Shown: positions 36,040 to 44,561, numbered from the stretch's first letter. The stretch: 64,000 bases of DNA from Cryobacterium glucosi (GCF_004402235.1 NZ_SOFS01000007.1:62001-126000); one strand, 5' to 3'. Made by a program: numbers and translations. Notes: a model not told the origin generated them from the sequence alone.

Positions 36040-37095
36040 ATGTCGAATATTCACACCGGCGTTCTCGGCGTTGTCGCCCACGCCAAGGGAGACCTTCGGG
36101 TCGAGGTCATCGGAGAGCCGCGGCCTGAGGCTGATGAGGCGGTCGTTGAGGTCGCCTTCGGTGGCATTTGCGGATCAGACCTGCACTACTGGCTCGATGG
36201 GGCGGCCGGAGAATCCATTCTCCGAGAGCCGCTTCTGCTCGGGCATGAAATCGTCGGAACGGTCGTCACGTCGGCCGCGGACGGATCCGGACCCGTTGCC
36301 GGGACCCGTGTCGCGGTACACCCCCTGACGCCGGGGCCGGGTGATGGCAGTCGCTATCCGATCGAGCGGCCGAATCTTGCACCGGGCGGGACCTATCTCG
36401 GCAGTGCTGCCCGGTTCCCGCACCGGTCGGGTGCATTTGCCAGGCGGGTCGCGCTGCCCAGCCGGATGCTGCGGAAACTCCCGAAGGGGCTGTCGCTTCG
36501 CGACGCCGCTCTCGTTGAACCGGCCGCCGTTGCGTGGCACGCCGTTGGGCGAGCAGGCGAGGTGCGCGGCAGACGAGCTCTCGTTGTCGGGTGCGGTCCG
36601 ATCGGGTCGCTCGTGATCGCCGTGCTGCGGCACCATGGCGCAGCGGAGATCATCGCGGTCGACACGGTCGAGCCGCCCCTGTCGAGGGCGCGCCTGCTCG
36701 GTGCGACCCAAACGCTCCTCGCCACCGATGCGGACGCGATTGCGCGCGTCGACGCCGATATCGTGATCGAGTCGTCCGGCAACTACCGGGGACTCGAATC
36801 GGCGGTGCGCGGTGCCACCCGTGGAGGACGCATCGTGATGGTCGGACTGCTGCCGTCTGGCGAGCAGCCGGCCCTGATCTCGCTGGCGATCGTCCGCGAG
36901 CTGGAACTCGTCGGATCGTTCCGGTTCAATGACGAGATCGACGAGGTCGTGGCCGCTCTCGCCGACGGCTCCCTCGACGTCGGCGGAATCGTGACCCAGG
37001 TCTTCCCCGTTGGTGAGGCCGCTGCGGCCTTCGAAATCGCCCGCGACCCCGCTGCATCCGGCAAGGTCTTACTCAGCTTCGAAGAACGGGACTAG
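36040..37095 (+). CDS. idnD: L-idonate 5-dehydrogenase (medium-chain, zinc-dependent)
   Basis: Oxidises L-idonate to 5-ketogluconate. MDR fold, 351 aa: catalytic-zinc ligands in GGICGSDLHYW (Cys) and LLLGHEIVG (His, Glu), and NAD site LVVGCGPIGSLVIAV. GTYLGSAARFPHRSGAFAR matches the IdnD-specific FFGSAMYFPH-type segment. The four-Cys structural-zinc lobe of most relatives (CXXCXXC) is replaced by TPGPGDGSRYPIERPN, with no Cys there. AGAGGAG precedes the ATG. Followed 6 nt later by gluconokinase. Confidence 0.85.
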   Translation: MSNIHTGVLGVVAHAKGDLRVEVIGEPRPEADEAVVEVAFGGICGSDLHYWLDGAAGESILREPLLLGHEIVGTVVTSAADGSGPVAGTRVAVHPLTPGPGDGSRYPIERPNLAPGGTYLGSAARFPHRSGAFARRVALPSRMLRKLPKGLSLRDAALVEPAAVAWHAVGRAGEVRGRRALVVGCGPIGSLVIAVLRHHGAAEIIAVDTVEPPLSRARLLGATQTLLATDADAIARVDADIVIESSGNYRGLESAVRGATRGGRIVMVGLLPSGEQPALISLAIVRELELVGSFRFNDEIDEVVAALADGSLDVGGIVTQVFPVGEAAAAFEIARDPAASGKVLLSFEERD

Positions 37096-37101
37096 AACGC
37101 C

Positions 37102-37632
37102 ATGATCAACTCCGTCCAACATCCGCTTGTCGTCGTGATGGGAGTGTGCGGTGCGGGCAAGTCGACAGTCGGTGAACAGCTTTCGCGGGCCATCGGCGAG
37201 TCGTTCATCGACAGCGACGTGCTCCACCCCGCGGCCAATATCGCCAAAATGGCCGCAGGCCGTCCCCTCGACGACGCGGACCGGATGCCGTGGCTCTCGC
37301 TCGTCGGCGGCGCCCTTTCCGCCGCGCGAGCCGATGGCCAGGGGCTCGTCATTGCATGCTCCGCGCTCAAACGGAGCTATCGGGACGCGATTCGTGCCGA
37401 GGCGCCTGGAACGTACTTCGTGCACCTTTCTGGTACTCCTGAATTACTGGCGGCGCGCCTCCGCGACCGCGGAGGACATTTCATGCCGCCTGAGCTTTTG
37501 GAGTCCCAACTCCGTACTCTTGAGCCGCTCTGCGACACCGAGGAGGGAACCGTCGTCGACATCGCCGCAGGGGTCAGCGAAATTGTTGCCGCTGCGGTCA
37601 CGTCCCTGCGGGTTCCGGCGGTGTCTCAGTAG
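37102..37632 (+). CDS. gntK: Gluconokinase, GntK/IdnK type
   Basis: Phosphorylates D-gluconate to 6-phosphogluconate. 176 aa: P-loop GVCGAGKST (14-22), DSDVLHPAANIAKMAAGRPL (gluconate/ATP site), DADRMPWL, CSALKRSYRD and LRDRGGHFMPPELLESQL. Starts 6 nt after idnD, and with idnO completes idonate to 6-phosphogluconate. A second gluconokinase domain exists in the fusion at 57773; the two differ (for example SDVLHP here, GDDLHP there), so they are not a fresh copy. Confidence 0.92.
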   Translation: MINSVQHPLVVVMGVCGAGKSTVGEQLSRAIGESFIDSDVLHPAANIAKMAAGRPLDDADRMPWLSLVGGALSAARADGQGLVIACSALKRSYRDAIRAEAPGTYFVHLSGTPELLAARLRDRGGHFMPPELLESQLRTLEPLCDTEEGTVVDIAAGVSEIVAAAVTSLRVPAVSQ

Positions 37633-37656
37633 CTGCCGAAGCCTCGACCAATGAAA

Positions 37657-38574
37657 TCAAAGACTGCCGACGTATCGGTGGATGACGGCGAGATCCTGGT
37701 CTCCGAGGCCCGCTTCGGTCAACCGTAGGAAGGATTCCCGCACGGCGGCCAGGGTCGGGGCCACCGTGCGGGTATCTGCAGCAGCGGCTGCCGCGAAACT
37801 CAGGTCCTTGACCATGAATTTGGCCGCCCCTGTTGGCGTGTAGTCGCGCTCGACGAGCCGTCGACCCTTCGTCTCCAGAACGCGGCTGCCCGCATAGCCG
37901 CCCTGGAGAAGGTCCAACAGGGCGCCAAGGTCAAGGCCTGAGCGTTCGGCGATCACGCTCGCTTCGGCGATCGCGCTCATTGTCGCAGCGACGATGAGCT
38001 GGTTGCAGGCTTTGGCCACGGCGCCGGCTCCAAGTGGCCCCAGTCTCAATGGGGACCCACAGGCGCTGAGGACCGGCAGGACGCGTGCGACGGGTTCGAC
38101 GTCGCCGCCGACCATGATCGAGAGTGTTCCTGCTTCCGCGCCTTCGGTGCCGCCGCTGACGGGGGCGTCGACAAGAACCATTCGCCCGTGCGTACCGTGA
38201 CGGAGTCGAGCGTCGACCGTGCGCAGTCCGGCAGCTGAGACCGTGGCCGAGACGACCACGACAAGCTCCGTGGACGCTTCGGCGACGCCGTCTGGCCCGA
38301 AAAGAACTTCCTCCACCTGAGGCAAATCGGGAACCATGAGGATGAGGACGTCCGACTGCTCCGCGAGTTCGCGCGGCGTGCCTGCCCATGCCGCTCCGGC
38401 TGCCAGTAGCGCCGCAGAACGTTCTCGTGATCGCCCCGTGACCGTGACTTTGCGGATGTGCCTGTCCGGTCCGCTGGCGCGGAGCAGGTTCAGGGCCATG
38501 GGCAACCCCATGTTTCCCAGCCCGATCATTCCCACGGATACAGGACCTGATTCGGCGGGGGGCAACGTTGACAT
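37657..38574 (-). CDS. Beta-hydroxyacid dehydrogenase (3-hydroxyisobutyrate DH family), copy 2
   Basis: 305 aa paralogue of the gene at 33075. Shared blocks: GMIGLGNMGLPMALNLL, VDAPVSGGTEGAEAGTLSIM, LGPLGAGAVAKACNQLIVAA (catalytic Lys), AERSGLDLGALLDLLQGGYA, and GSRVLETKGRRLVERDY. ATG at 38574 sits 6 nt behind TATGCT, and a longer frame upstream to 38715 is not supported. Convergent with gntK and divergent from the IclR gene. Likely processes a related sugar-acid intermediate; substrate not determinable from sequence. Confidence 0.85.
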   Translation of the reverse strand: MSTLPPAESGPVSVGMIGLGNMGLPMALNLLRASGPDRHIRKVTVTGRSRERSAALLAAGAAWAGTPRELAEQSDVLILMVPDLPQVEEVLFGPDGVAEASTELVVVVSATVSAAGLRTVDARLRHGTHGRMVLVDAPVSGGTEGAEAGTLSIMVGGDVEPVARVLPVLSACGSPLRLGPLGAGAVAKACNQLIVAATMSAIAEASVIAERSGLDLGALLDLLQGGYAGSRVLETKGRRLVERDYTPTGAAKFMVKDLSFAAAAAADTRTVAPTLAAVRESFLRLTEAGLGDQDLAVIHRYVGSL

Positions 38575-38580
38575 TTGAAC

Positions 38581-38599
38581 AGCATACAGAACCGCATTC
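38581..38599. promoter_or_regulatory. Promoter and operator-like palindrome of dehydrogenase copy 2
   Basis: Minus-strand -10 TATGCT (38586-38581) followed upstream, after 2 nt, by GAACCGCATTC (38589-38599), a GAAC-N4-TTC palindrome. The geometry relative to the -10 is the same as for copy 1 at 34021-34041, supporting a common regulator. Confidence 0.5.
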
Positions 38600-38704
38600 A
38601 CCACTGTGGATGGTGATCGCCCCGTGAAAGTGGGCGACTGGTACCATCGGGGTGTGTTTCGGCTGCCGCCATGCGGCGCAGCGCGGCGCCAAGGAGGAAG
38701 CGGA

Positions 38705-39496
38705 ATGAGCGTCATCGAGGTTGAAAAGGGTGCTCAGGCGCCGGCAGTCTTGAAGGCGGTCAGGATCCTCGATCTGCTCGCGCTCTCGCCCGGCCGCGCC
38801 CGTTCCTTGAGCGATATCGCGCGAGAGTTGGGTATAGCCAAGTCGTCGACGTCCAATCTGTGTGCGTCGCTCGAAGAGGGCGGGCTCATCCGGCGAAGCG
38901 GTGGAGGATATCTACTGGGCAGACGCGCGGTCGAGCTCGGAAGCGCTTACCTCGCGGGGTTCGACCAGATTCGGGAGTTCTACCGGATCTGCGAGGAGTC
39001 GGAGGTGCTCACCACACAACTTGTGCAGATTGCAATGTTGGACGGAGCCAGGGTCCTCTATCTGGCGGCGTACGAAGGGAGGGAGCGGTTCCCGTTGTCT
39101 GCGGGCGTCGGAGATCGCTACCCGTCGTCAGCGACCGCGGTGGGTACGGTACTCCTCGCGGAACTACCACCGGACGAGGTTGAAGCGCTGTACGCGGACC
39201 CCAATCGACTCGTGACTTTCACTGATCGTTCAACGAAGGACCTGGAGACGTTGCAGCGGAAGTTGAAGATGACGCGTGAGCGCGGATATGCCATCGATGA
39301 GGGTGAGATCCACTTGAGCGTGGTCGGTTTGGCAGTCCTCGTCCCTTCGACGCGAAGCGGAGAACCATCGTTCGGAATCGGTGCGTCGCTGGTGCACCCG
39401 AATGATTCACCGGAGGAGCGGGCGCGCGTCCTGGCGGCTCTTCGGATGGCGGCAGCGGAGCTGACGCGGCCGACGATTGTTCCTGTCGAAAAATAA
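38705..39496 (+). CDS. IclR-family transcriptional regulator
   Basis: 263 aa. N-terminal winged helix (RSLSDIARELGIAKSSTSNL) followed by the GAF-like IclR effector domain (GRERFPLSAGVGDRYPSSAT, GTVLLAELPPDEV, RGYAIDEGEIHLSVVGLAV). ATG 38705 has AAGGAGGAA upstream; an open frame to 38606 is not needed. Divergent from dehydrogenase copy 2 and upstream of the transporter, so it is the natural candidate for the GAACTCTGTTC sites; IclR proteins of sugar-acid loci usually respond to a pathway intermediate. Confidence 0.9.
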   Translation: MSVIEVEKGAQAPAVLKAVRILDLLALSPGRARSLSDIARELGIAKSSTSNLCASLEEGGLIRRSGGGYLLGRRAVELGSAYLAGFDQIREFYRICEESEVLTTQLVQIAMLDGARVLYLAAYEGRERFPLSAGVGDRYPSSATAVGTVLLAELPPDEVEALYADPNRLVTFTDRSTKDLETLQRKLKMTRERGYAIDEGEIHLSVVGLAVLVPSTRSGEPSFGIGASLVHPNDSPEERARVLAALRMAAAELTRPTIVPVEK

Positions 39497-39509
39497 TCGT
39501 TCAGAATGC

Positions 39510-39536
39510 CGAACTCTGTTCAGCCGGGTGTAGCAT
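39510..39536. promoter_or_regulatory. Operator and promoter upstream of MHS transporter
   Basis: CGAACTCTGTTCAG (39510-39523), identical to 34028-34041, lies 7 nt upstream of TAGCAT (39531-39536), a -10 candidate. The transporter start is about 100 nt further, leaving a leader with GGAGGGTGAG before the GTG. Confidence 0.6.
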
Positions 39537-39635
39537 CATTCCTACGGGCACAGACGCCCGCATCGACGCCTCGACTTGGGTGAATTCCGAGTAATTCATT
39601 CGACTCAGGGGTCATCCAATGGAGGGTGAGACATC

Positions 39636-41054
39636 GTGAGCAGTGAGAATCAACCGGGCGGTTCCAGTGGGGCTTCGGATCCGGATTACGCGGCGAATCT
39701 TCGTCGGGCCACTTTGGCATCAAGCGTGGGCAGTGCGCTGGAATATTACGACTTCGCCCTGTACGGGCTCGCGTCGGCCCTGATCTTCAGCAAGGTATTC
39801 TTCTCCAACCTCACACCTGCCGTTGCCCTGGTCGCGAGCTTCGCCACCTTTGGGGTGGCCTTCGCCGCACGTCCACTCGGGGGGCTTTTCTTCGGCACGA
39901 TCGGCGACAAGCTCGGTCGTAAATGGGTTCTACTCACGACGATCGCCATCATGGGTGGCGCATCCACTCTCGTCGGCGTCTTGCCGACCTATGAGCAGGC
40001 CGGCCTGTGGGCCCCGGCTCTCCTGGTCTTGCTCCGGCTCTTGCAAGGCTTCGGTGCTGGCGCCGAACAGGCGGGCGCGACGGTCCTTATGGCCGAATAC
40101 GCACCCGTTCGCCGACGCGGCTTCTTCGCGGCCCTCCCCTTCATTGGGATTCAGGCAGGAACCTTGCTTGCCGCGGGAGTGTTCGTCGACCTCGGCACCC
40201 TCCCCACGGAGGTCCTGCTCGCGGGAGTGTGGCGCATTCCCTTCCTCGCCTCCATCCTGCTCATCGGTGTCGCCGTCTTCATCCGGATGCGCCTGCGGGA
40301 AAGCCCGACATTCATCACTCTCGAAAAGCAGGATCAGGTTGCCGAGAGTCCCCTCCGCGAGGTTTTCCGCGGCTCATTCCCCTCGGTTCTGCGTGGAATC
40401 GGCCTGCGGATGGCGGAGAACGGGGGCTCCTATATCTTCAGCACTCTCGCCGTGAGTTTCGTGGTCACAACCGTTGGAGTCGGCACGTGGATCGGCCCGC
40501 TCGCCGTCGCGGTTGGATCGTTGGTCGGGATGGTGACGGTTCCGTTCGCCGGTCACCTCTCTGATCGCTTCGGACGGGTCCCCGTCTACCGGTTCGGCGC
40601 GGCGGTCCTTCTGGTGCTTGCCTTCCCCGGCTGGTGGCTGCTGTCGCTCGGAAACCCTGTAATCGTCATCATCGTGATCGCCGTTGCAATCGGCCTCGGA
40701 GTCAACACCATGCTCGGCGCGCAGTGCGCGCTCCTTCCTGAAATGTTCGGCAACCAACACCGGTATCTCGGTGTTGCGACGTCACGGGAATTCAGTGCCA
40801 TCCTTGCCGGCGGGATCGCGCCGGTCCTCGGTGCTTTCCTCATCGGCGCCAGCGGTGGGGCCTGGTGGCCGCTGGCCATCTATGTCTTCATCCTCGCCGC
40901 GATCACGTTCGCAACGACTTTCGTGACACCCGAGACCCGCGGCCGTGACCTGACGCTTCTCAACGACGCACTGTTCGACAGCGCGGTTCAGGTTGAGACA
41001 CGTCCCGAACACATGGTGTCGCACAAGGAATTCCTCGCACGTGTCGGCAGCTGA
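39636..41054 (+). CDS. MFS transporter, metabolite:H+ symporter (MHS) family
   Basis: 472 aa, 12 predicted helices. ASSVGSALEYYDFALYGLASAL opens the family (E-YYDF motif), RPLGGLFFGTIGDKLGRKWVL is the MFS loop 2-3, and RLLQGFGAGAEQAGATVLMAEY is helix 4-5. The MHS group carries citrate, ketoglutarate, proline-betaine, shikimate and similar acids; here the neighbours suggest a sugar acid. GTG start with TGGAGGGTGAG upstream. Preceded by the island operator and followed after 41 nt by the FAH-family gene. Confidence 0.88.
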   Translation: MSSENQPGGSSGASDPDYAANLRRATLASSVGSALEYYDFALYGLASALIFSKVFFSNLTPAVALVASFATFGVAFAARPLGGLFFGTIGDKLGRKWVLLTTIAIMGGASTLVGVLPTYEQAGLWAPALLVLLRLLQGFGAGAEQAGATVLMAEYAPVRRRGFFAALPFIGIQAGTLLAAGVFVDLGTLPTEVLLAGVWRIPFLASILLIGVAVFIRMRLRESPTFITLEKQDQVAESPLREVFRGSFPSVLRGIGLRMAENGGSYIFSTLAVSFVVTTVGVGTWIGPLAVAVGSLVGMVTVPFAGHLSDRFGRVPVYRFGAAVLLVLAFPGWWLLSLGNPVIVIIVIAVAIGLGVNTMLGAQCALLPEMFGNQHRYLGVATSREFSAILAGGIAPVLGAFLIGASGGAWWPLAIYVFILAAITFATTFVTPETRGRDLTLLNDALFDSAVQVETRPEHMVSHKEFLARVGS

Positions 41055-41095
41055 CGCAGCTTCTCTCCTCATTCGACCAAATCAGAAAGCACAGC

Positions 41096-41833
41096 ATGCG
41101 GATAGCACGACTCGAAACTCCAGAAGGGCCCCGCTCTGCGGTGGCCGTGGACGATCGTTGGGACTTCATCATCGATCCTTTCGCCCGGGAAATCATCTTC
41201 ACCGGGGACTCGACACCCATGGACGGTGCCGTGCTCCTTGCCCCGGTGCAACCCGGCCTCGTCGTCGGAATTGCTCATAACCTCACCAACAACAACCACG
41301 TCCTGCCCATTCAGGCCTGGCAGAAATCGGCACACACCGTCGCGGGGCCTGGCGACGAGATCCTGGCTCAGCGTGGCGTGGGAACGGTCAACGTCGAAGG
41401 AGAACTTGCCGTCGTCATCGGGCGATCGGCTACCGCGCTCACTGTAGAAAACGCCTTCGACTACGTTCTCGGATTCACGGTCGCGAACGACGTGACGAAC
41501 GTCGATCAGGTGCCCGTCGACGAAAAGAACTTCCAGAGCAAAAGTGGAGTCAACTACACACCGCTCGGCCCCTGGATCGAGACCGAGGTGGCCGACCCCG
41601 AGAACGTGAGCACAGAGGTCGCGATCAACGGTGAGGTGCGCGCCCGGTCCGGGTCGTTCAACCTCCCGTCGAGTGTTGCCGCGACACTCGCATACGTGAC
41701 GCGCTGGCTCACCCTGGAACCCGGGGATGTGATCATGACCGGTGCTCCGAACACCTTTGTCGCCGTTCATCCCGGTGATCGCGTCGACATCACTCTCGAG
41801 GGGATCGGAACGCTCAGCAGCACCGTCGGCTGA
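41096..41833 (+). CDS. Fumarylacetoacetate hydrolase (FAH) family protein
   Basis: 245 aa. Motifs: VVGIAHNLTNNNHVLP (family start), VNVEGELAVVIGRSA (Glu metal ligands), FTVANDVTNVD (Asp ligand), GPWIETEV and GDVIMTGAPNTF. The family splits or decarboxylates 2,4-dioxo-acids or isomerises hydroxymuconates; in sugar-acid loci relatives hydrolyse 2,4-diketo-3-deoxy acids. Same strand and 41 nt after the transporter, hence probably one operon. It hints at a second, non-phosphorylating branch in this island. ATG lies after AGAAAGCACAGC; weak ribosome site. Confidence 0.82.
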   Translation: MRIARLETPEGPRSAVAVDDRWDFIIDPFAREIIFTGDSTPMDGAVLLAPVQPGLVVGIAHNLTNNNHVLPIQAWQKSAHTVAGPGDEILAQRGVGTVNVEGELAVVIGRSATALTVENAFDYVLGFTVANDVTNVDQVPVDEKNFQSKSGVNYTPLGPWIETEVADPENVSTEVAINGEVRARSGSFNLPSSVAATLAYVTRWLTLEPGDVIMTGAPNTFVAVHPGDRVDITLEGIGTLSSTVG

Positions 41834-41850
41834 TCGTCAACCGGGAAGTC

Positions 41851-41903
41851 CCGGAGCCCGGATGCTCGCCCTGCAGGCTGCAGGGCGAGCACCCGGGCTC
41901 CGG
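41851..41903 (+). terminator. Long hairpin ending the sugar-acid island
   Basis: 26-bp stem with one mismatch (41851-41876 with 41878-41903), almost no loop, placed 18 nt after the FAH-family stop. No U-tract. A cruciform-forming palindrome of this size also serves as a boundary to the divergent-function TetR module. Confidence 0.75.
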
Positions 41904-41923
41904 CATGTCACGCACCGAGGGCC

Positions 41924-41963
41924 TTGACCCGCACTGAACAAGTGTTTAGCATGTTGAACATGC
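41924..41963 (+). promoter_or_regulatory. Promoter and palindromes of tetR-ABC operon
   Basis: TTGACC (41924-41929) and TAGCAT (41947-41952) are 17 bp apart and the ATG at 41960 follows by 7 nt. Two palindromes overlap it: CTGAACAAGTGTTTAG (one mismatch pair plus centre, ~41934-41949) and the perfect GCATGTTGAACATGC (41949-41963). They are suited to autorepression by the TetR protein. Confidence 0.75.
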
Positions 41964-42682
41964 GTACAGCTCGTCCCTCTCCACCGGAGGACCTCACGGC
42001 GCGCGCCTTGATCCGGGATGCCGCGATCGTTCATTTCGCTCAGGACGGCTTCCGCAAATCGAGCCTGCGGGCGATCGCCGCCACCGCCGGCGTGAGCGCG
42101 AGCCTCGTCGTGCATCACTTCGGCAGCAAGGAGCGCCTCCGCGGGGAGTGCGATGAATTCGTGATCGGCACCATGCTGGCCGCGGCCCGCGACAAGGCGA
42201 GCCCGGCGGGACTCCAGGCCGTGATCCAGGGATACCTCGCGAACCCCGCGGAATACGAGGTCGACGTCGCCTACCTGTCGCGGGCGATCGCGGAGGAGAC
42301 GGCGGCCGGCCGGACCTTCGTGGACACGATCGTCGACGAGACCGAGGCGATCATCCGGGCCGGAATCGCGGACGGAACCATGAACCCCTCCTCCGACCCG
42401 CGCGCGGTGGCGGTCCTGATCGCGACGACGAGCCTGGCGATGATGACGATGAGCGCACACCTCGCCCGGTCGCTCGGCTTCGAGGGCCTGGGTCTCGGCC
42501 AGGAGACGATGCGGCGGCTCGCGCTGCCGTCGGTCGAGCTGTACACCCACGGGCTCTACACCGACGAGACCGTGCTGAACGTCACCCGGAAGGCGCTCGC
42601 GGCAACGCCGGAGCCCGCTGCGGCACCCCCGGCAGAGCCCATGCCGGCCCAGGAATACCCCAGTCGAGAGGACACCCGATGA
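41960..42682 (+). CDS. TetR-family transcriptional regulator
   Basis: 240 aa. HTH at residues ~25-60 (FRKSSLRAIAATAGVSASLV, HHFGSKERL) and a ligand domain with a Pro/Ala-rich tail. I chose the ATG at 41960 because it fits the promoter spacing; the ATG at 41951 is three codons longer. TGA overlaps the ATG of the ABC ATPase, so it is the first gene of a regulator-exporter operon and likely controls it. Confidence 0.88.
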   Translation: MRTARPSPPEDLTARALIRDAAIVHFAQDGFRKSSLRAIAATAGVSASLVVHHFGSKERLRGECDEFVIGTMLAAARDKASPAGLQAVIQGYLANPAEYEVDVAYLSRAIAEETAAGRTFVDTIVDETEAIIRAGIADGTMNPSSDPRAVAVLIATTSLAMMTMSAHLARSLGFEGLGLGQETMRRLALPSVELYTHGLYTDETVLNVTRKALAATPEPAAAPPAEPMPAQEYPSREDTR

Positions 42683-43737
42683 GTCACGTCGAAACAGCGA
42701 GCTGGCCACATCCCGGGGCGTCGTCCCCGCCCACGGATGCCGCGATCCAGGCCGTCGAGATCACCAAGCGCTTCGGCAGCACCCAGGCCCTCCATGGTGT
42801 GACCTTCACGGTTCCCCGCGGCAGCGTCTTCGGCGTGATCGGCCCCAACGGAGCGGGCAAGACCACGACCATGCGCGCCCTGCTCGACATCATCCGGCCG
42901 AGCTCCGGGCACGCGACCGTTCTCGGCACCGACTCGCGCAACGCCGGCCCCGAGTTGCGCCGGCGGATCGGCTTCCTGCCCGGAGAACTCATCCTCGAGG
43001 GCCGCATCACCGGACGAAAGCTCCTGCAGCACTACGCCGACATCTCCGGTCCCGTCCGCACCGGGCACATCGAAGAACTCGCCGAACGGTTCCATCTCGA
43101 CCTCGCACAGCCGGTGCGCAAGCTCTCCCGCGGCAACAAGCAGAAGCTCGGCATCGTGCAGGCGTTCATGCACGAGCCGGAACTCCTCGTGCTCGACGAA
43201 CCGACGAGCGGGCTCGACCCCCTGATGCAGCAGGAGTTCCTGCTGCTCGTCAAGGAGGCCCGCGACGCCGGCCAGACCGTATTCCTGTCCTCGCATGTGA
43301 TCAGCGAGATCCAGCAGGCCGCCGACGAGGTCGCGATCCTCCGGGACGGGCGCATCATCACCGTCGCGAGTGTCGAGGCACTGCGCCAAACGGCCGTGCG
43401 TCACTTGCGGATGACGGCCACCGGCATCCGCCCCGCCGACCTCTCCGAGCGGCTGGGCCGGCTCGACGGCATGGCCGGGCTCGTCTGCATGGCCGTCACC
43501 AGCCCCGCTGGGGCCGCAGCCACCGAGGCGACCGCAACCCTCGAGGGTGCGATCCAGCCCTTCATCCAGGCCGTCTCCACGCTCGACCTCACGGATCTCG
43601 TTCTCGAGGAACCCGACCTCGAGGAATCCGTGCTCGCGCTCTACACCGCGCCGGAGGATTCCGCAGAGTCGCACAGGGCCTCCCGGGCGACCCGAACCGC
43701 CCGCGGGTCCCGAGCGGAAAGGAAGGAACCGAAATGA
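42679..43737 (+). CDS. ABC transporter, ATP-binding protein (drug/antibiotic exporter type)
   Basis: 352 aa. Walker A GPNGAGKTTTMRALLD, LSRGNKQKLGIVQAFMHE (signature), Walker B LLVLDEPTSGLDPLMQ, SSHVISE switch; C-terminal extension of ~100 residues as in the DrrA/CcmA and tetronasin-type exporters. It overlaps the TetR stop and the permease ATG by 4 nt each. With the single permease it would form a type ABC-2 exporter; the cargo is unknown, probably a toxic compound sensed by TetR. Confidence 0.9.
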   Translation: MSHVETASWPHPGASSPPTDAAIQAVEITKRFGSTQALHGVTFTVPRGSVFGVIGPNGAGKTTTMRALLDIIRPSSGHATVLGTDSRNAGPELRRRIGFLPGELILEGRITGRKLLQHYADISGPVRTGHIEELAERFHLDLAQPVRKLSRGNKQKLGIVQAFMHEPELLVLDEPTSGLDPLMQQEFLLLVKEARDAGQTVFLSSHVISEIQQAADEVAILRDGRIITVASVEALRQTAVRHLRMTATGIRPADLSERLGRLDGMAGLVCMAVTSPAGAAATEATATLEGAIQPFIQAVSTLDLTDLVLEEPDLEESVLALYTAPEDSAESHRASRATRTARGSRAERKEPK

Positions 43738-44561
43738 CCGCGTCCACGGAGACGGATGTCCGCCGTGCGCCCCTGCCGATCTTCGGCAAGGCATTCGCAG
43801 ACGGCCGGCGAGCCCTGCTCGGCTGGGGAATCGGCATCGCGGCGGCGATCTTCCTCTACCTGCCGCTCTACCCGAGCATGATCGGCACGTCCGAGATGCA
43901 GAAGCTCATCGACTCGCTGCCGCGGGCCCTGATCCGTACCCTCAATTACGACCAGATCAGCACCGGGGCCGGCTACACCCAGGCGACGGTCTTCGGCCTG
44001 ATCGGGTTCCTGCTGATGAGCATCGCCTCGATCGGCTGGGGCGCGGCCATGCTCGGCGGCGACGAGGAATCCGGCCAGCTCGAGCTGACCCTCGCCCACG
44101 GCGTCACCCGGGTGCAGGTGGTCGTGGAGCGGTTCGCGGCGCTCGTGCTGAAGGTCCTGTTGATCACCGCCCTGATGTTCGTGCTCATCGCGCTCCTCAA
44201 CGGCCCGAGCCAGCTCGGCATCGACGTCGGGTACCTGGCCCAGACCTGCCTGCTTTTCGCGGGCCTCGTGCTGCTCTGCGGCAGTGTGGCGATGCTCGGC
44301 GGCGCGCTCACGGGCCGCAAGGTGTGGGGCATCGGCGCCGGAGCGTTCGTCGCGGTCGTCGGCTACGTCTTCAACGCCCTCGGCAACCAGAGCGCCGACC
44401 TCGAGTGGTTGCACGGACTCTCGCCCTATTACTGGGCGTTCGGAAACTACCCGATGACGAACGGGGCCCCGCCGCTTGCGCTCCTCGCGTTCTACGGCGG
44501 TTCCCTGCTCGTCGCGGCGGTGACGGCACTCGTGCTGCGCCAGCGCGACATTGGCGTCTGA
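43734..44561 (+). CDS. ABC-2 type transporter permease
   Basis: 275 aa, six predicted helices (residues ~32-50, 85-110, 130-155, 160-185, 193-212, 240-262). A large loop between helices 1 and 2 carries IDSLPRALIRTLNYDQISTG, and GGDEESGQLELTLAHGVTR follows helix 2; both are usual in this permease group. ATG overlaps the ATPase stop. Ends the TetR-ABC operon. Confidence 0.85.
   Translation: MTASTETDVRRAPLPIFGKAFADGRRALLGWGIGIAAAIFLYLPLYPSMIGTSEMQKLIDSLPRALIRTLNYDQISTGAGYTQATVFGLIGFLLMSIASIGWGAAMLGGDEESGQLELTLAHGVTRVQVVVERFAALVLKVLLITALMFVLIALLNGPSQLGIDVGYLAQTCLLFAGLVLLCGSVAMLGGALTGRKVWGIGAGAFVAVVGYVFNALGNQSADLEWLHGLSPYYWAFGNYPMTNGAPPLALLAFYGGSLLVAAVTALVLRQRDIGV

Noticed and set aside
38606-38704. 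33-residue N-terminal extension of the IclR regulator
   Set aside because: AAGGAGGAA lies right before the ATG at 38705, and the extension would cross the divergent promoter region.
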